In this document: in pieces, positions 6,793 through 12,286 of the stretch
How positions within the stretch are numbered: the first letter of the stretch is position 1
How the letters are laid out: each line of letters starts with the position of its first letter
DNA from: Rhodospirillaceae bacterium
Lineage (GTDB): Bacteria; Pseudomonadota; Alphaproteobacteria; SP197
Direction of reading: 5' to 3'
Length of the DNA: 12,286 bases
Assembly (NCBI GenBank): GCA_018700655.1
Contig: JABIUG010000480.1
Location: forward strand, 1-12,286
Notes under the pieces: generated by a model
The model's input: the letters and a program-made list of their open reading frames with translations, nothing else
What the model was told of the DNA's origin: nothing
Database searches by the model: none
Made by a program: the position numbers and the translations under genes

Positions 6793-8213
6793 CCGTTCAT
6801 CACGTCACGGCGCATCGGTTCAAGCAGAATGCCGACAAGGCGCTGGCTGATCCGGTGTTGCAGGGCAACCTTTCCAAGCTGAAGGACAATTTCCTGCTGC
6901 GCCGCACACGCGCCAAGGAGTCGCTGCCGGAATTCGAAGATCTGCGTGATGCTTCCGTGGCGATCAAGAACCACACGCTCGGGCATCTCGATCTCTATCT
7001 CGAAGCCTTCGAGACTGCCGTCCATGCATCGGGTGGTCATGTCCACTGGGCGCGCGACGATGCCGAGGCGAGAAAGATCGTGCTTGGCATCTGCCGCGAG
7101 GAAAACGCCACGACGGTGACCAAGGGCAAAACCATGATTGGCGAGGAGATCGGGATCAATCCCTACCTCGAAGCCAACGGCATCACGCCGGTCGAGACCG
7201 ATCTTGGCGAATACATCATCCAGCTGGCCAAGGAACCGCCCAGCCACATCATCGCGCCGGCGATCCACAAGAACCGCCAGCAGGTCGCTACGCTTTTCAA
7301 CGACCATCATCCCGACCTCGCCGACCGTTCGCCCGACGATATCGACGGTCTGGTCGCCGATTCCCGCACGGTGCTGCGCGAACAGTTCCTGGCTGCCGAT
7401 GTCGGCATCACCGGCGCCAACTTCCTGATCGCAGAGACCGGCCAGACCGTGATCGTCACCAACGAAGGCAATGGTGATCTCACGCAACTGCTGCCCCGCG
7501 TTCATGTCGTGCTGGCGAGCATCGAAAAGGTCATGCCGACCCTGGAAGACGCCACCACCGTACTACGCGTGCTCGCCCGCAGCGCGACCGGCCAGGAGAT
7601 GTCGTCCTATACCAGCCTCTCTGCCGGTGGCAGGCGCGAGGATGATCTCGATGGTCCCGCCGCCTTCCATGTCGTCCTGCTCGATAACGGTCGCTCCGCG
7701 CTGCTCGGCTCGCCGACCCACGAGATCCTGCGCTGCATCCGCTGCGGCTGCTGCCTCAATGCCTGTCCGGTCTATGGCAAGGTCGGCGGCCATACCTATG
7801 GTTCAACCTATTCCGGTCCCATGGGTGCTGTGCTGACGCCTTCGCTCGTCGGGCTTGCCGAAACCAGCCACCTCCCCAACGCCTCCTCGTTGTGCGGGCG
7901 TTGCGAGGAAGTCTGTCCGATGCGCATTCCAATCCCGAAAATGCTGCGCCACTTCCGCGAGGAAGAAGCCAGGGCCGGGCGCGCACCCGCAGCCGCGCGC
8001 AACGGCATCGCGCTGTGGGCGATGGTCGCACGCCGCCCGCGCCTCTATCGTTTCGCAACATCGATGATGACACGCCTGTTGTCCTGGAGCACACGCGGAC
8101 GGGGCCGCTTCACTGCTCTTCCCATGGCTGGCGCCTGGACCAGAGACCGCGATCTCGCCAGTCCCCAGGGTTCCAGCTTCCAGAGCCGCTGGGCCAGAGG
8201 TGAGAGGCCATGA
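6789..8213 (+). CDS. lutB: L-lactate utilisation protein LutB (LUD domain, 4Fe-4S)
   Basis: This is the central iron-sulphur subunit of the LutABC lactate oxidation complex, 474 residues. The LUD domain covers roughly 65-305 and includes TKGKTMIGEEIGINPYLE, FLAADVGITGANFLIAETG, VIVTNEGNGD, RVHVVLASIEKVMPTLEDA and YTSLSAGGRREDDLDGP. A double ferredoxin-like region follows: C316-x-x-C319-x-x-C322-x-x-x-C326-P and C369-x-x-C372-x-x-x-C376-P. A basic C-terminal tail of about 90 residues closes the protein. GAGG at 6778-6781 lies 7 bases before the ATG. Start and stop both overlap neighbouring genes by four bases, so lutABC is one tightly coupled operon. All expected cysteines are present, so an active subunit is likely. 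Confidence 0.96.
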   Translation: MTVHHVTAHRFKQNADKALADPVLQGNLSKLKDNFLLRRTRAKESLPEFEDLRDASVAIKNHTLGHLDLYLEAFETAVHASGGHVHWARDDAEARKIVLGICREENATTVTKGKTMIGEEIGINPYLEANGITPVETDLGEYIIQLAKEPPSHIIAPAIHKNRQQVATLFNDHHPDLADRSPDDIDGLVADSRTVLREQFLAADVGITGANFLIAETGQTVIVTNEGNGDLTQLLPRVHVVLASIEKVMPTLEDATTVLRVLARSATGQEMSSYTSLSAGGRREDDLDGPAAFHVVLLDNGRSALLGSPTHEILRCIRCGCCLNACPVYGKVGGHTYGSTYSGPMGAVLTPSLVGLAETSHLPNASSLCGRCEEVCPMRIPIPKMLRHFREEEARAGRAPAAARNGIALWAMVARRPRLYRFATSMMTRLLSWSTRGRGRFTALPMAGAWTRDRDLASPQGSSFQSRWARGERP

Positions 8214-8896
8214 GCAGCGCACGCGACGCCATCCTGGGCCGTGTCCGCCACGGCATAGCCCGCGCCGAAGGCGATGACGATGCCGCACGCCATGCCGTCA
8301 GCGCACGTCTGGCCGGGCACGCGCGCGGCCTGCAGCCGGCCCGCATCGCGATCGATCACGAAGCCCTGGTCGACCTTTTCGTCGAGAAGGCCCAGGCGGT
8401 CGACGCCACCGTTTCGGTCGTCAACCTGGCCGCTGACGTGCCCGAAGCGGTCGCTGATTATCTGCGCGGACGCAACCTTCCCGCCGTCGCCGCGATCGCA
8501 CCCCATGGCGATCTCGACGCCATGGACTGGGCCGAAGGCACCATGACCGTTCACCGCCGTGCGCCACATCCCGACGATGCCATCGGCATCAACCGCTGCT
8601 TTGCCGCCGTCGCCGAGACCGGCACGCTGATCATGGCGTCGGGCCCCGACAGCCCCGCGACGATGAACTTCCTGCCCGAGACCCATATCACTGTGGTCCG
8701 TGAATCCGACATCACCGGTTCCTACGAAGACGTCTGGGACCGCCTGCGCCAGGCAGGGCGGACCGGTGGCGAAGCGATTCCGCGATCCGTCAACATGATC
8801 ACCGGCACCAGCCGCACCGGCGACATCGAACAAACCCTCCAGACCGGCGTCCACGGCCCCAAGGCCCTCCACATCGTGGTGGTGAAGGAGGGGTAG
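8210..8896 (+). CDS. lutC: L-lactate utilisation protein LutC (LUD domain)
   Basis: This is a 228-residue cytosolic LUD-domain protein, the third subunit of the LutABC system. Family motifs are MSSARDAILGRVR at the N-terminus, AIGINRCFAAVAETGTLIM (124-142), SGPDSPATMNFLPETHI (144-160) and the C-terminal GTSRTGDIEQTLQTGVHGPKALHIVV (199-224). The start overlaps the lutB stop (ATGA, 8210-8213), with AGAGG at 8196-8200. It resembles the second half of the LutB LUD domain, as expected for this pair. It ends the operon; the next gene starts 202 bases later and probably has its own promoter. Confidence 0.95.
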   Translation: MSSARDAILGRVRHGIARAEGDDDAARHAVSARLAGHARGLQPARIAIDHEALVDLFVEKAQAVDATVSVVNLAADVPEAVADYLRGRNLPAVAAIAPHGDLDAMDWAEGTMTVHRRAPHPDDAIGINRCFAAVAETGTLIMASGPDSPATMNFLPETHITVVRESDITGSYEDVWDRLRQAGRTGGEAIPRSVNMITGTSRTGDIEQTLQTGVHGPKALHIVVVKEG

Positions 8897-8924
8897 TCCT
8901 TCGGGGTCTCCGATGGCGACTGCG

Positions 8925-8946
8925 GTGCGTGACATGGGCCACGCAC
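8925..8946 (+). other. Hairpin just after lutC
   Basis: A perfect 7-base inverted repeat, GTGCGTG (8925-8931) and CACGCAC (8940-8946), encloses an 8-base loop 28 bases after the lutC stop. It could reduce read-through from lut into the oxygenase gene. There is no T run after it, so it is not a standard intrinsic terminator. Confidence 0.35.
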
Positions 8947-8982
8947 TGACCTAAAGGATGGAAAGAGATCGGATTCGCACGT

Positions 8983-9014
8983 TGTGGCGAACCACACCCT
9001 TGGTTTCGCACCAA
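8983..9014. promoter_or_regulatory. Two adjacent small palindromes upstream of the Rieske gene, possible operators
   Basis: TGTGG-CGAA-CCACA (8983-8996) and TTGGT-TTCGC-ACCAA (9000-9014) lie side by side, 85-116 bases upstream of the oxygenase start. A direct repeat TTCGCAC occurs at 8974-8980 and 9005-9011. Palindromes with TGGT/ACCA ends are common for GntR- and LacI-type repressors. No regulator gene is in the window and promoter hexamers are not clear, so a function as operators is only a suggestion. Nothing else recognisable was found in 8897-9098. Confidence 0.3.
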
Positions 9015-9098
9015 CGCGATCCGCTCCGAAACAGACGCTCCATATGGGCCGGACGCGCCTGATACAGCATCGAAACGGCCCAATGGGGAACACAGCCC

Positions 9099-10241
9099 AT
9101 GTCCGATCTATCCAGTCTTCTCGCCGAAGTCGGCCGCACCGCGGCGCTGCCGTTCGAGCAGGCACAGACCTTGCCGTCCGGGGCCTATACCGACCCTGAA
9201 TTCACGGCGCTCGAGGTCGAAAAACTGTTCCGCCACGACTGGGTCTGTGTCGGGCGCCTCGACGAGATTCCCGAGCCCGGCGACTACATCTCGCACCGCA
9301 TTGCCGAGACGCCCGTGGTCGTGGTGCGCCAGGCCGATGGGTCGCTAAAGGCGCTGGTCAATGCCTGCCGCCACCGTGCCTCGGAACTGCTCCACGGCGT
9401 CGGCCATGTCGCCAAGATCGTCTGCCCCTATCACGCCTGGTCCTATGATCTCACCGGGTCGCTGAAGATGGCGCCCTTCATGGGCGACGCGTTCGACAAA
9501 TCCGGCATCTGTTTGCCCGAACTGGCGTTCGATCTGTGGGAGGGCTGGATCTACGTCACGCTCGATTCCACCATTGCGCCGATCAGCGAACGTCTGGCGA
9601 CCCTTTCGGCGCGGATTGCCGACTACCGCACCTCAGAGCAGGTCATGGTCTACCGCGCCGAGGAGGTCTGGGCCTGCAACTGGAAATCGCTCGCCGAGAA
9701 CTTCACCGAGAGTTACCACCTGTTCTCCAGCCACAAGAACACACTGCAGCCCTTCACACCCACCCAGGGCGTGTGGTGCGAACCTGGCGACGACGGCTGG
9801 GATATCCACTGGATGGATACCAGCCGACTCCAGGATCCGGTCTGGCCCGATCTCACTGAGGCAACCCGCGCGACCTTCCCATTGATGCACGCCTTTCCAA
9901 GCCACGTCTTCTCGGCGTCCCTCAACCGGGGATTCTGGATGTCGCTGCAGCCCCAGGGACCCGACCACGTGCGTGTGCTCTGGGGTGTCACCATCGCGCG
10001 GCCCGCAATTCCACAGGATCCCGCCGCGCTGGCCGCGCTCAAGGCCGAGATCAAAGAGACCTTCGATGGGATCAATCAGGAAGACCGCACGATCGTCGAA
10101 TCGATTTCCCGGTCGCTGAAAAGCGAACATATCCAACCAGGAAGGCTGGGCGAAAAGGAACGCACGATCTGGGAGTTCCAGCGCTTCCTTGCACGCGCGT
10201 TGGGTGCGCCCGCACCGGCTGCTGCCGTGGCCGCGGAATAG
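9099..10241 (+). CDS. Rieske non-heme iron oxygenase, alpha subunit
   Basis: This is a 380-residue cytosolic oxygenase component. The Rieske [2Fe-2S] domain (about 40-150) has CRHR (C90, H92) and CPYHAW (C109, H112). The catalytic domain has NWKSLAENFTESYHLFSSH, giving iron ligands H207 and H212, with D329 in the INQEDR segment as the likely carboxylate ligand. The residue bridging the Rieske and iron sites, usually Asp, is Glu204 here. Glutamate at this position is known in the carnitine oxygenase CntA, so an N-demethylase or quaternary-amine substrate is possible, but this is inference. The start at 9099 has GGGGA at 9085-9089. No ferredoxin or reductase partner is nearby. The stop is 8 bases before the smr start, so smr may be cotranscribed. 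Confidence 0.9.
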   Translation: MSDLSSLLAEVGRTAALPFEQAQTLPSGAYTDPEFTALEVEKLFRHDWVCVGRLDEIPEPGDYISHRIAETPVVVVRQADGSLKALVNACRHRASELLHGVGHVAKIVCPYHAWSYDLTGSLKMAPFMGDAFDKSGICLPELAFDLWEGWIYVTLDSTIAPISERLATLSARIADYRTSEQVMVYRAEEVWACNWKSLAENFTESYHLFSSHKNTLQPFTPTQGVWCEPGDDGWDIHWMDTSRLQDPVWPDLTEATRATFPLMHAFPSHVFSASLNRGFWMSLQPQGPDHVRVLWGVTIARPAIPQDPAALAALKAEIKETFDGINQEDRTIVESISRSLKSEHIQPGRLGEKERTIWEFQRFLARALGAPAPAAAVAAE

Positions 10242-10249
10242 GCACTGGT

Positions 10250-10822
10250 TTGTCGCGCAGAAAGGACGAACTTTCCCAGGACGACGAACGATTGTGGTGG
10301 CGTGTCACCCAGTCGGTCAATCCCATGCCCGGTCGCGAGCGCCCGCCTGTGCCGCGCAAACGCGACGTGCTCGATGCCGAGGGCGATCGCGCCGATCTGC
10401 TTGCAGAACCCCGCCACACCAGACCGGCAGCCCCGGTGCAACCACGCCGCATCACGCCACAGAAAGAAGTCGTGCCCGGCGCGGTCGACGGCGTCGACAA
10501 ACGCCAGGCCCAGCGTTTCCGGCGCGGCCAACTCACGATCGACGCGCGTTACGATCTCCACGGCATGCGCCAGCACCAGGCCCATACCGCGCTCAACGCC
10601 TTTCTGGCACGCGCCCATGAACGCGGCTGCCGCTGTGTCCTGGTGATTACCGGCAAGGGCCAGAAGGCGCCGCTGGAAGAACGCACCGGCGTGTTGCGCA
10701 GCCAACTTCCGCGCTGGCTGAACGAACCCAACAACCGCCACCGCGTCCTGGCCGTCACCCCGGCCCAGCCCCAGCACGGCGGCGACGGCGCCTTCTACAT
10801 TTTGCTCAAACGGTCACGATGA
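10250..10822 (+). CDS. Smr domain protein (MutS2 C-terminal-like)
   Basis: This is a 190-residue protein with a charged, low-complexity N-terminal half (1-90) and a C-terminal Smr domain (about 98-188). Smr motifs are YDLHGM (101-106, with the D-L-H triad), VLVITGKG (130-137, the TGxG motif) and HGGDGAFYILLKR (176-188). Smr domains bind or nick nucleic acids; the cellular role of stand-alone alphaproteobacterial Smr proteins is poorly known. The start is TTG at 10250, supported by the N-terminus SRRKDELSQDDERLWWRVT that resembles family members and by AGG at 10240-10242. In many alphaproteobacteria this gene follows mltA directly; here lutABC and the oxygenase lie between them. Confidence 0.92.
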   Translation: MSRRKDELSQDDERLWWRVTQSVNPMPGRERPPVPRKRDVLDAEGDRADLLAEPRHTRPAAPVQPRRITPQKEVVPGAVDGVDKRQAQRFRRGQLTIDARYDLHGMRQHQAHTALNAFLARAHERGCRCVLVITGKGQKAPLEERTGVLRSQLPRWLNEPNNRHRVLAVTPAQPQHGGDGAFYILLKRSR

Positions 10823-10835
10823 TCGACCGCTTGTT

Positions 10836-10963
10836 TTCCCTCCCCCCCTTGAGGGGGAGGGCCAGGGAGGGGGGGCCACGAAGCGGTTCCGTTTGCAATC
10901 CCCAACTGTGCGGCTACGCCGCATACCCCCCATCCTGACCTTCCCCCTCAAGGGGGGAAGGAA
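10836..10963. repeat. MITE-like element with long terminal inverted repeats
   Basis: The 128-base element starts 13 bases after the smr stop. Its ends, 10836-10875 and about 10925-10963, are inverted copies of each other with a few mismatches. Each end can itself fold, the left with C-runs and G-runs around TTGA and the right around TCAA. A third perfect hairpin, TGCGGC-TAC-GCCGCA, lies in the centre (10909-10923). It has no coding capacity of its own. The outward hairpins may also stop transcription after smr. No clear target-site duplication is visible. From general knowledge, similar C/G-run palindromes are dispersed in many proteobacterial genomes. The remainder of 10823-10993 holds nothing recognisable. 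Confidence 0.75.
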
Positions 10964-10993
10964 TGCGTTAACCCACGGATCCAGCGTGACCCC

Positions 10994-11866
10994 ATGGATG
11001 TCCTGATCGTCATTGCACCGGCGTTTGCCGTGATCCTGACCGGGTTCTTCGCCATGCGGTTTGCCATCGTGTCGCGCACAATCGCCGATCATCTCATCGC
11101 CTTTGCCTATTTCATCTGCGTGCCCTCGCTGATGTTCTCGATCGTCGCGCGCCATCCGCTCGAAGGTCTGCTGGGGCGTGACGGGCGCTCACGCACGGTT
11201 TCGGCGATGGCCGCAGTGATTGCCAACACTGGCTTTGTCTCGCTGCCCCTGCTTTATGCCGTGTTCGGCGCCCAAGGCGTGCCCCCGGCAGCGATCGCCA
11301 ACGTCGTGATTGCCGCCCTGATGGTGCCGCTCTCGATCATGTTGCTTGAGGCAACAGGCGGTGCGGGTGGCGAGGCGGCAACGGCGGCGCGCCAGACCCT
11401 GCAGGTGCTCAAGAACCCGATGGTCTGGCCCGCGATCCTGGGGTTTGCCTTTGCCGGTCTCGCGATCCCGGTGCCCGATATCGTCGAATCCTGGCTCGAT
11501 CTTCTGGGCCAGGGCCTGGCCCCCTGCGCCCTGTTTGCGATCGGCGCGTCGATCCGGGCCGAATCGATCCGCAGCGAAGCCCGCCGCATTCTCGCGATCT
11601 CCGTCTTCAAGCTCCTCGTGATGCCGGCCTTAATCCTGGCCGGGGGGCTGGCGATGGGACTTGATCCTTTCCTGCTCGCCGCTGCGGTCGTCTGCGCCGC
11701 CAGCCCGACCGCCAACACCGCCTATGTCCTTTCGGTCCAGTACCGCAGCCAGGAACAGTCGGTCGCGGCCGCGATCTCGGCGACAACCATGGCCTGTGTC
11801 ATCACCCTGCCGCTCTGGATGCTTGTGCTCGCCGCCCTCTGGCCTGCACTCTTCGGGGCAACCTGA
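10994..11866 (+). CDS. AEC (auxin efflux carrier) family permease, shortened
   Basis: This is a 290-residue inner-membrane transporter of the AEC family (Pfam Mem_trans), probably exporting small organic acids; the substrate is unknown. Recognisable parts are APAFAVILTGFFAMRF, the AYFICVPSLMFSIVARHPLEGLL segment, AANTGF-like VIANTGFVSLPLLYAVFGAQG (75-95), KNPMVWPAILGFAFAGLAIPVP (140-161), GQGLAPCALFAIGASI (172-187), KLLVMPALIL (206-215) and the C-terminal AASPTANTAYVLSVQY (235-250). Known members have about 310-320 residues and ten membrane spans. Here the segment after PLEGLL runs straight into GRDGRSRTVSAMAA, so the third span appears missing. The frame is otherwise intact. The ATG at 10994 has no strong ribosome binding site. 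The GFA gene follows 23 bases after the stop. Confidence 0.87.
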   Translation: MDVLIVIAPAFAVILTGFFAMRFAIVSRTIADHLIAFAYFICVPSLMFSIVARHPLEGLLGRDGRSRTVSAMAAVIANTGFVSLPLLYAVFGAQGVPPAAIANVVIAALMVPLSIMLLEATGGAGGEAATAARQTLQVLKNPMVWPAILGFAFAGLAIPVPDIVESWLDLLGQGLAPCALFAIGASIRAESIRSEARRILAISVFKLLVMPALILAGGLAMGLDPFLLAAAVVCAASPTANTAYVLSVQYRSQEQSVAAAISATTMACVITLPLWMLVLAALWPALFGAT

Positions 11867-11889
11867 ACCGATCCATCCGGAGACCCGCC

Positions 11890-12286
11890 ATGCCGTCCCT
11901 TGAAGGTTCCTGCCATTGCGGCGGCGTCAGTTTCACGCTCGAGAGCGACGGGCGTTATCCCTATATGAAATGTTACTGCTCGATCTGCCGCAAGACCGCC
12001 GGCAGCACCGGTGCGGCAATCAACCTGGGCTGCGATGCCGCGACCCTCAAGGTCAGCGGCGAAGAGCATCTGAGCACCTATCGCGTCACGGTGAACGGCA
12101 AGCAGAATTCAGCCGAGCGGCGCTCCTGCAAACATTGCGGCGCGCATCTCTGGGCCTACGATCCGCAATGGCCGGAACTGGTCCACCCCTTCGCCGGGGT
12201 GATCGATTCGGAGCTGCCTGAAACCCCGCAGACCGTGCACATCATGCTCGACAGCACAGCGTCCTGGGTCGCCATTCCGCCGGCCG
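11890..12286 (+). CDS. GFA family zinc-binding protein, N-terminal part (cut by window end)
   Basis: The frame opens at the ATG at 11890 with GGAG at 11879-11882 and stays open for 132 codons to the window edge. The product begins MPSLEGSCHCGGVSFTLES. It then shows CYCSICRKTAGSTGAAINL and SCKHCGAHLWAYDPQWPE. The cysteine sets C-x-C, C-x-C-x-x-C and C-x-x-C are the zinc ligands of the GFA (glutathione-dependent formaldehyde-activating) family fold. Most family members are not proven formaldehyde-binding enzymes, so the function is unknown. Its position, 23 bases after the AEC permease, suggests a shared transcript. Confidence 0.88.
   Translation, partial: MPSLEGSCHCGGVSFTLESDGRYPYMKCYCSICRKTAGSTGAAINLGCDAATLKVSGEEHLSTYRVTVNGKQNSAERRSCKHCGAHLWAYDPQWPELVHPFAGVIDSELPETPQTVHIMLDSTASWVAIPPA

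Noticed and set aside
6432..7505. Open frame of 357 codons on the minus strand
   Set aside because: It is antisense across the lutA/lutB junction. Both sense genes have complete cysteine motifs and operon overlaps.
8045..8935. Open frame of 296 codons on the minus strand
   Set aside because: It is antisense to the lutB end and lutC, which have full LUD-family motifs.
10814..11155. Minus-strand frame of 113 codons across the GC-rich repeat
   Set aside because: Its central Pro/Gly/Arg-rich peptide comes from the inverted-repeat element, and the rest is antisense to the permease. It is not a gene.

Overview
The window is a GC-rich stretch of a Gram-negative bacterium. Tim44-like, SecB, FxsA-family, MltA and Smr genes lie together, and the Rieske oxygenase and LutABC proteins look proteobacterial. 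Together these point to an alphaproteobacterium, probably a Rhodospirillales-type lineage; the order is inferred from gene content, not proven. No rRNA, tRNA, CRISPR array, transposase or phage gene was seen. Both outermost genes run off the window.

Region 1 (2-2360, + strand) is the end of a surface-polysaccharide operon. It holds the C-terminal part of a Wzy/WaaL-type O-antigen ligase or polymerase, an arabinose-5-phosphate isomerase (kdsD/kpsF type) and an RfaH-like NusG paralogue. The three are joined by ATGA stop/start overlaps. The layout suggests envelope glycan synthesis with its own antiterminator.

Region 2 (2374-3975, - strand) has fxsA, a yeast-cytosine-deaminase-like nucleoside deaminase and secB, all leftward. 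secB converges on the rfaH-like gene with only 13 bases between stops. Region 3 (3976-5980) is a divergent intergenic segment with a 46-base imperfect palindrome, followed by the Tim44-like gene and mltA. From recall of other alphaproteobacterial genomes, secB-fxsA-timA-mltA-smr is usually one neighbourhood.

Region 4 (6019-10241) lies between mltA and the smr gene: a tight lutABC operon (L-lactate oxidation to pyruvate through an Fe-S/LUD complex), then a separately spaced Rieske oxygenase alpha subunit. Its iron site has glutamate in place of the usual bridging aspartate, a feature described for the carnitine oxygenase CntA. Region 5 (10250-12286) has smr, a 128-base GC-rich inverted-repeat element (MITE-like), an AEC-family permease that seems to lack one membrane span, and a GFA-family zinc protein cut by the window end.

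No intergenic stretch exceeds 300 bases; the longest are 3976-4188, 8897-9098 and 10823-10993, and their contents are listed. I see no clear new multi-gene system. The best leads are the lut-Rieske cassette inside a conserved block, the shortened AEC permease, the deaminase with an altered C-terminus, and the palindromic elements.
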